Part shown: piece by piece, positions 21,079-26,071 of the stretch | How positions within the stretch are numbered: position 1 is the first letter of the stretch | How the letters are laid out: each line of letters starts with the position of its first letter | Origin: a virus | Virus record (IMG/VR): IMGVR_UViG_3300044637_001129 | Span: 1-33,612 of that record | DNA: 33,612 nt | Direction: 5' to 3' (one strand) | The notes under the pieces: generated by a model | Told to the model about the DNA's origin: nothing | What the model saw: only the letters and a program-made list of their open reading frames with translations | Database searches by the model: none | Position numbers and translations under genes: made by a program

Positions 21079-21313
21079 GTGGTTTTCCATAAATTGGTTC
21101 AGTACCATAATCCCAGTCATCATAATCCTCATCATTACGAATTTTTTCATGAAGTTCTGCCTGCTCCTTTAGATGATGATCTTTGACTTCTAATTCATCA
21201 TACATGACCTCTCTAAGGTCCTTCTTGACTGGTTTGTAGTCTGTTACTAGTCTATCAGTCCCCCACATCTGATACATGTAGGAGGGGTCTCTATCTGTCT
21301 CTCTGTTAATCAT
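21074..21313 (-). CDS. Conserved small acidic phage protein, unknown function
   Basis: 79 aa, highly charged (many D, E, K), no membrane segment. It has an aromatic N-terminal part YMYQMWGTDRLV, a helix of alternating charge in the middle (KKDLREVMYDELEVKDHHLK) and an acidic tail DEDYDDWDYG. I recognise this type from cyanophages next to gene 25 but know no function. It is transcribed with the genes upstream; its stop codon overlaps the late promoter of gene 25. Confidence 0.7.
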   Translation of the reverse strand: MINRETDRDPSYMYQMWGTDRLVTDYKPVKKDLREVMYDELEVKDHHLKEQAELHEKIRNDEDYDDWDYGTEPIYGKPQ

Positions 21314-21322
21314 TGGTTTTTC

Positions 21323-21341
21323 CTAATTCTATTTGAATTAG
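21323..21341 (-). repeat. Short hairpin between two small genes
   Basis: A 7-bp perfect inverted repeat (CTAATTC / GAATTAG) with a 5-nt loop lies in the 34-nt gap between the 72-aa and 79-aa genes. There is no U-tract on the minus strand. It could be an mRNA processing or pausing element, or chance in AT-rich DNA. Confidence 0.35.
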
Positions 21342-21347
21342 AACTTT

Positions 21348-21566
21348 TTATGGGGTTCCTATCCCAAAGTCTAAAATTTTATCTCTATGAAAAGTTAGGT
21401 TTTTTTGTATCCTAATATCAGAGTTTTTAAATGTCCAACAATGTCCACCATTATCTAGGAACACAACCCATTCAAGATCATGTTCCTGAGAACGATCAAT
21501 TAAAAAAAATGCCCAGCCTGAACCTTTAGGGGTCAAGACTGGGATTTGAGGATTCAATTGAATCAT
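21348..21566 (-). CDS. Conserved phage hypothetical protein (MIQLNPQIPV family)
   Basis: 72 aa. The beginning MIQLNPQIPVLTPKGSGWA and the middle HDLEWVVFLDNGGHCWTFKN, then RIQKNLTFHR, match a small beta-rich family found in many phages of water bacteria (recognised from the pattern, no function known to me). No signal or membrane segment. It follows the 47-aa basic gene at a gap of 3 nt, so it is part of the same operon leading to gene 25. Confidence 0.75.
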   Translation of the reverse strand: MIQLNPQIPVLTPKGSGWAFFLIDRSQEHDLEWVVFLDNGGHCWTFKNSDIRIQKNLTFHRDKILDFGIGTP

Positions 21567-21569
21567 TTA

Positions 21570-21713
21570 TTATCTTCCTTGTCCTCTGTAGCGTTTCTTT
21601 GCAGCATTACGAGAAGATGCAGATAGTTTAGTATGTTGTGAACACCCTTGACGAGTCTTCTTTGGTTTGCTCTCAATTACAACCTTACCATTAAGTGAAG
21701 GACGCTTTGCCAT
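21570..21713 (-). CDS. Small basic protein, possibly uvsY.-2-like
   Basis: 47 aa, too short for usual ORF lists. MAKRPSLNGKVVIESKPKK then TRQGCSQHTKLSASSRNAAK and KRYRGQGR; about a quarter of residues are K or R, so it may bind nucleic acid. In T4 the small genes uvsY.-2 and uvsY.-1 lie close to genes uvsY and 25, and a comparable basic peptide is conserved in cyanophages, so uvsY.-2 is a candidate by position; I cannot confirm it. A good ribosome site (GAGGAAT, 8 nt before ATG) supports the start. Confidence 0.75.
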   Translation of the reverse strand: MAKRPSLNGKVVIESKPKKTRQGCSQHTKLSASSRNAAKKRYRGQGR

Positions 21714-21718
21714 AATTT

Positions 21719-21889
21719 TTATTCCTCAGTACTTGTACATTCTACCATAAGGTCCACAGGATTGGGAACCCCTGTCTCATAATATTGTAAGGCAAGATCA
21801 TCCATGATCTCAAACATTTCTTCTTCGGAAATGCCTGAATAGATTTTCCTGCCCTTACACAGAATATCAAATGATTCTGGTTTTTTCAT
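21719..21889 (-). CDS. Conserved small acidic cyanophage-type protein
   Basis: 56 aa: MKKPESFDILCKGRKIYSG, then SEEEMFEIMDDLALQYYETG, then an acidic tail ending STEE. It starts 23 nt inside the end of the glycosyltransferase-like gene with AGTAGGAC directly before the ATG as ribosome site, and ends 5 nt before the 47-aa gene. Length and pattern fit a small protein conserved in cyanophages upstream of gene 25; function unknown. Confidence 0.75.
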   Translation of the reverse strand: MKKPESFDILCKGRKIYSGISEEEMFEIMDDLALQYYETGVPNPVDLMVECTSTEE

Positions 21890-22628
21890 GTCCTACTCTA
21901 ATTTGTGGATGACACCAAATCTCAAAATTACATTTGCGAATAGCATCAAGACAGAATGAAACATCTTCACCACACATATCCTGAACTTCACCAGATTCAA
22001 AGACTTGCATCTGAGGTGCAAACCAAGGATACTTCATCTCAGGATGTTCAAATACACCTTTCTTAATTAGTACCCAACCAAATCCAGTATAATCAACAGT
22101 GAATGGTTTCTTTCTATTTGAGATAGTATCTACCATCTCATGATTCATAACCCCACCATTATTCTTAAAATCATCCTCTTCTAACCAGTGTGCAACTGAA
22201 GTGGTTCTACCATCTTCTGTAGCATACCAACCACAAGCAATATCTTTATCCATTGCAAAGATTGCCCAGAAGGCATCAGTACTGAATACAATATCACTAT
22301 CAATCCATAGTTGATAATCATACTTTAGATTACCTTGCCAAGGTAGTTGATCTGGTCCTTTGAGAACATTTGCCCCTAGTACTTTACATCTTGCAAAGTT
22401 AACCATGGAACTATAGTCCTGACTAATTTGAATACTTGCACCACATTGTACAAGATCAAAACATAGTTGAACAAAATTCTTTAAAAATGTATATGATACT
22501 CCTCGTCCAGGTAGACAAAATACAATACTCTTACCTCTAATTCTTTCCTTACACTCCTCAAGATTAAAGAGTGGTTGTTGCTGTTGCTCTTCTGGTTGTT
22601 TTGCTTTTACAGTAAATCCTTTTGCCAT
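21867..22628 (-). CDS. Glycosyltransferase-like protein (GT-A fold, DxD motif)
   Basis: 253 aa. After a Q-rich N-terminus (QQQQ, 15-18) comes a beta strand KSIVFCLPGRGVSYTFLKNF (33-52), a segment SMVNFARCKVLGAN (74-87) that fits the nucleotide-sugar fold, and YQLWIDSDIVF with a DSD motif at 110-112, the metal-binding DxD of GT-A enzymes. A conserved acidic patch GEDVSFCLDA follows near 222. The likely role is sugar transfer to a virion, DNA or host surface component; the acceptor cannot be read from sequence. It is the first gene after a sigma70-type promoter (22668-22696) and heads the operon of small genes that reaches gene 25. Confidence 0.7.
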   Translation of the reverse strand: MAKGFTVKAKQPEEQQQQPLFNLEECKERIRGKSIVFCLPGRGVSYTFLKNFVQLCFDLVQCGASIQISQDYSSMVNFARCKVLGANVLKGPDQLPWQGNLKYDYQLWIDSDIVFSTDAFWAIFAMDKDIACGWYATEDGRTTSVAHWLEEDDFKNNGGVMNHEMVDTISNRKKPFTVDYTGFGWVLIKKGVFEHPEMKYPWFAPQMQVFESGEVQDMCGEDVSFCLDAIRKCNFEIWCHPQIRVGHEKTRII

Positions 22629-22642
22629 AAAATTTTCAAATT

Positions 22643-22662
22643 GTGATGTACGTACGTATCAC
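22643..22662 (-). repeat. Inverted repeat at the predicted transcript start of the glycosyltransferase-like gene
   Basis: GTGAT and ATCAC arms flank a 10-nt core that overlaps the perfect palindrome TACGTACGTA (22649-22658). The repeat begins about 6 nt after the -10 box, so it would be the first 20 nt of the mRNA. It could be an operator or a 5' stabilising hairpin. Confidence 0.4.
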
Positions 22663-22667
22663 TTCAT

Positions 22668-22696
22668 ATGATACCATGCTATTTAGTTTTGGTCAA
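22668..22696 (-). promoter_or_regulatory. Sigma70-type promoter, TTGACC-17-TATCAT
   Basis: The minus strand has TTGACC (22691-22696), a 17-nt spacer and TATCAT (22668-22673) with an extended -10 (TGG before it). The start would be near 22661, giving a leader of about 33 nt to the glycosyltransferase-like gene. The spacer sequence (CATGG before TATCAT) resembles the cassettes of the early region, but no stem-loop lies upstream. Confidence 0.75.
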
Positions 22697-22742
22697 TAGA
22701 ACCACCTATCTGAAAGAGAAATTGCGGTCATAAAGTCCTCAA

Positions 22743-23048
22743 TCACTCACAATCCTCCAAGTCTTCCACCAATTCATTAAAACTCTCAAACTTGTAAATA
22801 TCCACTTTCCCAGTTCTCACATCTTCTGCCAACTGATACAGATATTCTAGGAACTCTTTTGAGTATAACTCATCCCCATTGAGATCATACCAAAACCACC
22901 CCAGACACTCTGTAAGGGGGTCATCGGTCTTCAGTAGGGCATAATGCTTATAATCTCCCCTCATCAGGTCTACCCAGGTCTTAAAGGTGCCTCTGATGTT
23001 ACTCCACCCAGTTACTATCTGATAGTACAAGTAATCAATTTGTGTCAT
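22743..23048 (-). CDS. Hypothetical early protein
   Basis: 101 aa with many aromatic residues (MTQIDYLYYQIVTGWSN, LGWFWYDLNGDEL) and an acidic C-terminus (FNELVEDLEDCE). No known domain recognised. I chose the ATG at 23048, not an upstream GTG, since GAGG stands 6 nt before it. It overlaps the preceding gene by 14 nt and is the last gene of the operon driven from 23484-23512. The 114 nt beyond its stop lead to the next promoter. Confidence 0.65.
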   Translation of the reverse strand: MTQIDYLYYQIVTGWSNIRGTFKTWVDLMRGDYKHYALLKTDDPLTECLGWFWYDLNGDELYSKEFLEYLYQLAEDVRTGKVDIYKFESFNELVEDLEDCE

Positions 23049-23214
23049 CACATACCTCACAGTTTATTATTAAAAAATCTTCTATCTGAAAATCCGTTGA
23101 AAACCCTGCACAGATCATATTGTGAATATCTGTGAGAGCACCCTGGCATTGTGCCAAATCACCCTCACAAAATACCCTGTCCCTTGCAATCAACCTATAG
23201 ACCATTTTTTTCAT
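23035..23214 (-). CDS. Small hypothetical protein
   Basis: 59 aa from ATG 23214 (MKKMVYRLIARDRVFCEG, then DLAQCQGALTDIHNMICAGF); a second ATG three codons on is equally possible. Four cysteines. It overlaps the gene before it by 20 nt and the one after by 14 nt, a compact arrangement that supports real coding. Function unknown. Confidence 0.55.
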   Translation of the reverse strand: MKKMVYRLIARDRVFCEGDLAQCQGALTDIHNMICAGFSTDFQIEDFLIINCEVCDDTN

Positions 23215-23437
23215 CAGAAATTTTTTTATATATGTTCCATCCAAGTATCTTTGATGTCTCCCACAGGCAAACACTAATATAACTCACCTCATCCCAAGGA
23301 CTTGTCTCTGTGCCCCACACATTATTATACAATAACCTCACAGGGGTTTTTTTACCCCAGAAAATTTTTTTTAGAACTTGATATCGCTTTGTCAATTTGT
23401 CACCTCTGTAGGTTAGGGGAGTCTTGGATTTTCGCAT
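23195..23437 (-). CDS. Small basic hypothetical protein, first gene of operon
   Basis: 80 aa from ATG 23437: MRKSKTPLTYRGDKLTKRYQ, a basic stretch KKIFWGKKTPVRLL, then VSYISVCLWETSKILGWN. An in-frame ATG at 23479 would add a hydrophobic MAVVLCYYCVVVVV segment and would begin only 5 nt after the -10 box. I prefer the inner start, with a leader of about 40 nt, but the longer form is possible. No family recognised. Confidence 0.5.
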   Translation of the reverse strand: MRKSKTPLTYRGDKLTKRYQVLKKIFWGKKTPVRLLYNNVWGTETSPWDEVSYISVCLWETSKILGWNIYKKISDEKNGL

Positions 23438-23483
23438 TACCACAACAACAACACAATAATAACACAAAACAACTGCCATATTC

Positions 23484-23512
23484 ACTATAGCACAGCACAT
23501 CACATTTGTCAA
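23484..23512 (-). promoter_or_regulatory. Strong sigma70-type promoter, TTGACA-17-TATAGT
   Basis: Perfect -35 TTGACA (23507-23512), 17-nt spacer, extended -10 TGC-TATAGT (23484-23489) on the minus strand. It fires away from the origin-like region into the three-gene operon 23437-22743. It is the closest match to consensus in the window. Confidence 0.85.
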
Positions 23513-23560
23513 CCCCTGTATCACTGAGACTCACACATATCATCACTGGTTTATACTGAG

Positions 23561-23622
23561 TTTTCCACAAGTTAACTATACTTTTTCACAGGTTTTCCAC
23601 AAATATTTACTAGTTTTCCACA
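23561..23622 (+). promoter_or_regulatory. Left cluster of DnaA-type boxes
   Basis: Exact TTTTCCACA at 23561-23569, 23593-23601 and 23614-23622, with a variant TTTTTCACA at 23582-23590. All four read on the plus strand. Their starts are 21, 11 and 21 bp apart, close to 2, 1 and 2 turns of the helix, so the boxes face the same side of the DNA. Confidence 0.65.
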
Positions 23623-23691
23623 GGCATATTCACTGGGTTTCACTATAATCACTGTCCCCCACTGTGTTCTCACTGATTATCACTTAAGACC

Positions 23692-23700
23692 TGTGGAAAA
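23692..23700 (-). promoter_or_regulatory. Single inverted DnaA-type box
   Basis: TGTGGAAAA on plus, that is TTTTCCACA on minus, lying between the left cluster and the plus-strand promoter. Confidence 0.55.
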
Positions 23701-23720
23701 CTATCACTGTCAAGGGGTCA

Positions 23721-23779
23721 TGTGCCAGTTCTGAGTGTGTCTGAGGAGTGTTGACATTTGGGGGAGTTTGTGATACAAT
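23721..23779 (+). promoter_or_regulatory. Plus-strand stem-loop/promoter cassette, TTGACA-17-TACAAT
   Basis: TTGACA (23751-23756), 17-nt spacer, TACAAT (23774-23779) with an extended TGA before it. A degenerate copy of the 24-nt stem-loop unit (left arm TGTGCCAGTT, 23721-23744) lies 6 nt before the -35. The total of 59 bp equals the length of the minus-strand cassettes, so this is an inverted member of the same family. Transcription from about 23786 would run through the iterons and the right box cluster. There is no plus-strand gene there. Confidence 0.7.
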
Positions 23780-23850
23780 GTGGGCCAAGATCACAACAAG
23801 TTACACCATTTCTGGACACATTTATTATAACAATAGATCACTAGAACATG

Positions 23851-23890
23851 AGACATTTAGAGACATTTAGAGACATTTAGAGACATTTAC
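23851..23890 (+). repeat. Four tandem 10-bp iterons
   Basis: AGACATTTAG is repeated three times exactly and a fourth time with C as the last base. The 10-bp period is close to one helical turn. The repeats sit downstream of the plus-strand promoter and just before the right cluster of DnaA-type boxes, as initiator-binding iterons often do. Confidence 0.8.
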
Positions 23891-23914
23891 TGAATATAAC
23901 ACAATTAACACACT

Positions 23915-23946
23915 TTTTCCACAACTTTATCACAAACTGTGGAAAA
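23915..23946. promoter_or_regulatory. Right cluster of DnaA-type boxes
   Basis: Exact TTTTCCACA at 23915-23923 (plus) and 23938-23946 (minus), facing each other, with a variant TTTATCACA at 23926-23934 between them. Starts are 11 and 12 bp apart. Together with the iterons this forms the right edge of the origin-like region. Confidence 0.6.
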
Positions 23947-24006
23947 CTCATATACATTTATTTTCACATTTAATTGATTTCTGTTATACTGTACGGAATG
24001 AACATT

Positions 24007-24216
24007 TCACCATAGATCTACATCAAACTTGTCCTCTAGGATATATGCTAACTCACTCACATAGGACCACTCTAACCATGCTGCTTCTTTACACATCTCA
24101 GTATCACACTGCTGAATCACTTGATTACACTTTTCTTTGTAATCTTCCATTGCACTAATGATCCTTTGTGCATCCTCATAACATAACTCAATTTGAAAAA
24201 CTTTGTTGCTTTTCAT
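24007..24216 (-). CDS. Hypothetical early protein
   Basis: 69 aa from ATG 24216 (MKSNKVFQIELCYEDAQRI), mostly helical and acidic, with Cys-rich centre EKCNQVIQQCDTEMC and acidic tail LEDKFDVDLW. The ATG stands 1 nt after the stop of the 70-aa gene (TAAGATG), so translation is probably coupled. It is the last gene of the operon that starts at 24868 and borders the origin-like region. No family recognised. Confidence 0.65.
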   Translation of the reverse strand: MKSNKVFQIELCYEDAQRIISAMEDYKEKCNQVIQQCDTEMCKEAAWLEWSYVSELAYILEDKFDVDLW

Positions 24217-24217
24217 C

Positions 24218-24430
24218 TTAACTTTTGACTTCAACATAATCAATGGAATTGATACACCAACCAGACTGACATGTGATTTCTTCAATTAGATCATCTTCAT
24301 CATCTACAACCCATTGTGTACCAACATACTCATCCATTAATTCTTGTTGAACTAGATCAATATGTTCCTCTGGGATACTATCATCATCAGTGGAAAGATC
24401 AAAGGTGATTTCTGTAACTTGATACATCAT
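24218..24430 (-). CDS. Acidic hypothetical protein
   Basis: 70 aa, very acidic (STDDDSIPEEHIDLVQQ, VVDDEDDLIEE), with two Cys in CQSGWC near the end. It starts with two ATGs; the first overlaps the preceding stop as ATGA, the rule in this region. Charge suggests it could mimic DNA or bind a basic host protein, which is speculation. No domain recognised. Confidence 0.65.
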   Translation of the reverse strand: MMYQVTEITFDLSTDDDSIPEEHIDLVQQELMDEYVGTQWVVDDEDDLIEEITCQSGWCINSIDYVEVKS

Positions 24431-24552
24431 TTTGCTTGAATCTTGTTAATAGCAGTGGTGATAGATGTGGTCAGGAGAATACACACATCTTGTTGGAATA
24501 CTGCATAAACAGGTTGTTTGGTTTGAATGTCAAAAGTGTACTTAATGGTCAT
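24427..24552 (-). CDS. Small hypothetical protein
   Basis: 41 aa: MTIKYTFDIQTKQPVYAVFQ then QDVCILLTTSITTAINKIQAK. The beginning is a beta hairpin pattern, the end an amphipathic helix. Its stop overlaps the next ATG (ATGA) and it begins 22 nt after the stop of the 97-aa gene. The tight fit supports coding; function unknown. Confidence 0.6.
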   Translation of the reverse strand: MTIKYTFDIQTKQPVYAVFQQDVCILLTTSITTAINKIQAK

Positions 24553-24574
24553 TTGTTGAGTGTTAGTTTGTGAT

Positions 24575-24868
24575 TCAGTTGTTTTCTTCTTTGTGATGAT
24601 CAAACATCATTTCATTGATCTCATCATGATTGACAAGTTCATCATCCCAGGATACACCATCTCTGGTTTCATGTTGATCACAATTTACCATGCACTTGAT
24701 GAACTTTTGGTAGGGGGTTTCTTTATCAGCATTGTGATACTCTACACATGCCACTGCAGTATTATACAGAAAGGGTTGATTCTGAATCCACAGAGATACA
24801 TTCCAGGTTTGATAATTTGCCCAACCATTATAGGTTTGGGGTTTGGTGGTTGTGGTTTGATTTTTCAT
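24575..24868 (-). CDS. NGWxNYQTWNV-family protein (DUF7249-like), leaderless
   Basis: 97 aa. The motif YNGWANYQTWNVSLWI (13-28) marks a small family widespread in phages and plasmids of unknown function; DUF7249 is my tentative match. The C-terminus is acidic and His-rich (DEINEMMFDHHKEENN). A longer frame exists upstream, but its extra codons lie inside the promoter and stem-loop. The ATG at 24868 comes exactly 6 nt after TATCAT, so the mRNA should start with AUG. The first codons (MKNQTT) are shared with other cassette genes. Confidence 0.75.
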   Translation of the reverse strand: MKNQTTTTKPQTYNGWANYQTWNVSLWIQNQPFLYNTAVACVEYHNADKETPYQKFIKCMVNCDQHETRDGVSWDDELVNHDEINEMMFDHHKEENN

Positions 24869-24874
24869 ACATGT

Positions 24875-24934
24875 ATGATAGCATGGATTTAGGGAAAAGT
24901 CAATGGGGTGTGTGCCACTTGTTCTAGTGGCACA
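24875..24934 (-). promoter_or_regulatory. Cassette 1: stem-loop plus promoter TTGACT-17-TATCAT
   Basis: The stem-loop (24911-24934, 9-bp perfect stem TGTGCCACT/AGTGGCACA, 6-nt loop) begins 16 nt after the stop of the 63-aa gene. After 7 nt comes TTGACT (24898-24903), then 17 nt, then extended -10 TGC-TATCAT (24875-24880), then 6 nt and ATG. Confidence 0.85.
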
Positions 24935-24950
24935 GCATATCATTTAGAGG

Positions 24951-25142
24951 TCACACATCCATGCTATCATCATAATCATTTTCCATGATGTAGGCATCAG
25001 TAGGATAATCTTCAACCACAGGAACTTGATCCTCTTGAGTATCAACTACAGCATCAAGAATCTCAAGCAATTGATTACCATCTTGTGCCTTTGCAAGCAT
25101 AGACATTGCAACAACTTTAGGCATGGAGATAGTAGCAGTCAT
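24951..25142 (-). CDS. Small conserved acidic protein with LxxAxxGxxLLxILDA motif
   Basis: 63 aa: MTATISMPKVVAMSMLAKAQ, then DGNQLLEILDAVVD (21-34), then an acidic tail ending SMDV. The helix motif L-x-x-A-x-x-G-x-x-L-L-x-I-L-D-A recurs in the 49-aa protein at 30378-30527, so the two may be distant paralogues. I recall similar short proteins from cyanophages; function unknown. An inner ATG (residue 7) is a possible start. It follows the ArdA-like gene in the same operon. Confidence 0.65.
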   Translation of the reverse strand: MTATISMPKVVAMSMLAKAQDGNQLLEILDAVVDTQEDQVPVVEDYPTDAYIMENDYDDSMDV

Positions 25143-25171
25143 TTGGTTAATTATGAAAAGGAAAATGCAAC

Positions 25172-25267
25172 TTAGAAGGTTGCAGAAAATCCACCTAGAA
25201 GGAAGGATTTAGTGCAATCATCAATAGTTTTTGTTGAACACAAAACCACCATTAAATGCAAAATCAT
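25172..25267 (-). CDS. Doubtful 31-aa ORF in the gap between two genes
   Basis: The 141-nt gap between the ArdA-like gene and the 63-aa gene holds a frame MILHLMVVLCSTKTIDDCTK followed by SFLLGGFSATF. There is no ribosome site, and a small inverted repeat (TGCAAC/GTTGCA, 25167-25185) overlaps its end. It may be non-coding. Confidence 0.25.
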   Translation of the reverse strand: MILHLMVVLCSTKTIDDCTKSFLLGGFSATF

Positions 25268-25283
25268 AGCGAAGATTACAATT

Positions 25284-25652
25284 CTAGGTTGCAGTCCAGT
25301 CTACAACAACAGGAGTATCATTCAGATTGATTGCATAACAATCAGACACATATTGTTCTGCAAAGTCTTCCTCACTGTCATACTGCCCATAATAGGCATC
25401 AGGGAAATGTGCAATGCAATCAATACCAAACTCATCAATGAAAGCATCTACTGCCTCATAAGAATAGTCTTCACCATTCTGCACATATTCTTCATAGAAG
25501 TTCAGGAAATTGTCATTTCCAAACTGTTCAATGAAGGCAACCATGTCCTCTTCTGCATAGTTTTGAACTTTCAGTTCATCAATCATTTCCTGCACATTTT
25601 GAGGAATGGAGGTAGCAAGAACTTGAGTCATTTCAGTGGTTTGATTTTTCAT
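25284..25652 (-). CDS. ardA-like: ArdA-like antirestriction protein, leaderless
   Basis: 122 aa. The segment FPDAYYGQYDSEEDFAEQYVSD (83-104, quoted in full 20+2 as FPDAYYGQYDSEEDFAEQYV then SD) matches the conserved ArdA motif F-x-D-A-W-W-G-x-x-D-S-E-E-x-F-A (E. coli plasmid ArdA, from memory). ArdA is an acidic DNA mimic that blocks type I restriction enzymes; this protein is strongly acidic throughout (FIEQFGNDNFLNFYEEYV, EDYSYEAVDAFIDEFG). It is shorter than classical ArdA (about 165 aa) and lacks most of the N-terminal domain. As first gene after a cassette promoter with AUG at the predicted +1, it would be made at once after infection, as an antirestriction protein needs. Confidence 0.72.
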   Translation of the reverse strand: MKNQTTEMTQVLATSIPQNVQEMIDELKVQNYAEEDMVAFIEQFGNDNFLNFYEEYVQNGEDYSYEAVDAFIDEFGIDCIAHFPDAYYGQYDSEEDFAEQYVSDCYAINLNDTPVVVDWTAT

Positions 25653-25658
25653 ACATGT

Positions 25659-25718
25659 ATGATAGCATGGATTTCAGGATTTTGCAAGGAGGTTTGTGCC
25701 AGTTCTACAAGTGGCACA
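25659..25718 (-). promoter_or_regulatory. Cassette 2: stem-loop plus promoter TTGCAA-17-TATCAT
   Basis: Stem-loop 25695-25718 (TGTGCCA/TGGCACA, 7 bp, 10-nt loop), 7 nt, TTGCAA (25682-25687), 17 nt, TGC-TATCAT (25659-25664), 6 nt, ATG of the ArdA-like gene. Confidence 0.8.
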
Positions 25719-25726
25719 TGATATAA

Positions 25727-26005
25727 CTAACAGGCACCTGCCATAGGATTACCAAGTTGCGGAAGATTGACGTTGTCCTTAACAAACTCATACCCATAAG
25801 AAGCATACTCACGCAGTTGCAATTTCTTCTCAACTGTGTTAATGAACTTCTTTGAGATTGTCTCAATACCTTGCCACTCTAGAACCTTAAATGTCCAGGT
25901 TTTGGATATATCACCAAAGGGAGTTTTAACAGGATAGAATGACACAATCATTGTGCCATCCTTAGATTTTAGAGTGGGGAACTCAGTTGTGATTTGATTT
26001 TTCAT
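25727..26005 (-). CDS. Hypothetical early protein, leaderless, single-gene unit
   Basis: 92 aa: MKNQITTEFPTLKSKDGTMI, a beta-rich part VSFYPVKTPFGDISKTWTF, a helix ETISKKFINTVEKKLQ and a C-terminal LPQLGNPMAGAC. No known domain. The ATG is 6 nt after TATCAT, so a leaderless mRNA is expected. It shares the MKNQ opening of its neighbours. A stem-loop follows its stop at once. Confidence 0.65.
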   Translation of the reverse strand: MKNQITTEFPTLKSKDGTMIVSFYPVKTPFGDISKTWTFKVLEWQGIETISKKFINTVEKKLQLREYASYGYEFVKDNVNLPQLGNPMAGAC

Positions 26006-26011
26006 ATGTGT

Positions 26012-26071
26012 ATGATACCATGGATTCCAGCAAAAATCAAGTGCTATTGTGACACTTCTACATCTGGCACA
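26012..26071 (-). promoter_or_regulatory. Cassette 3: stem-loop plus promoter TTGATT-17-TATCAT
   Basis: Imperfect stem-loop 26048-26071 (TGTGACACTT, loop CTAC, ATCTGGCACA) overlaps the last codons of the 76-aa gene. Then TTGATT (26035-26040), 17 nt, extended -10 TGG-TATCAT (26012-26017), 6 nt, ATG 26005. Confidence 0.78.

Larger units (their letters stand above)
23513..24006. other. Origin-like gene-free region with DnaA-type boxes, iterons and a plus-strand promoter
   Basis: Nearly 500 bp between the 69-aa gene and the 23484 promoter hold no plausible gene. Instead there are six exact copies of TTTTCCACA (four on plus, two on minus), two close variants, four tandem 10-bp repeats, six TCACTG hexamers between 23521 and 23708, and a plus-strand promoter with no gene behind it. 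TTTTCCACA is the DnaA box form reported for cyanobacteria. I saw no exact copy elsewhere in the window. The layout fits a replication origin with a transcript that could act as primer. This role is inferred, not shown. Confidence 0.6.

Noticed and set aside
21323-21341. Intrinsic terminator upstream of gene 25
   Set aside because: The 7-bp stem is AT-rich and lacks a U-tract in the minus direction; listed only as a hairpin.
23438-23524. N-terminal extension of the 80-aa protein with a valine-rich hydrophobic stretch
   Set aside because: The outer part contains the promoter itself; the part from 23479 could be transcribed but would start only 5 nt after the -10 and looks like translated leader.
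23708-23713. TTGACA on the minus strand within the origin-like region
   Set aside because: No acceptable -10 box occurs 16-18 nt downstream, so I do not call a promoter.
23851-23890. CRISPR-like array
   Set aside because: The 10-bp units are directly contiguous with no spacers and no cas genes nearby; they are iterons.
23985-23990. Possible plus-strand -10 TATACT at the right edge of the origin-like region
   Set aside because: It has an extended TG but only a weak -35 (TTTTCA at 18 nt) and would run antisense into the 69-aa gene; not convincing alone.
24869-24943. N-terminal extension of the 97-aa protein beginning MICC
   Set aside because: The extra codons cover the -10, -35 and stem-loop of cassette 1; the conserved protein begins at MKNQ.
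25212-25721. 169-codon plus-strand ORF opposite the ArdA-like gene
   Set aside because: It spans the promoter cassette and the ArdA-like gene in antisense and shows no protein-like pattern of its own; a shadow frame.
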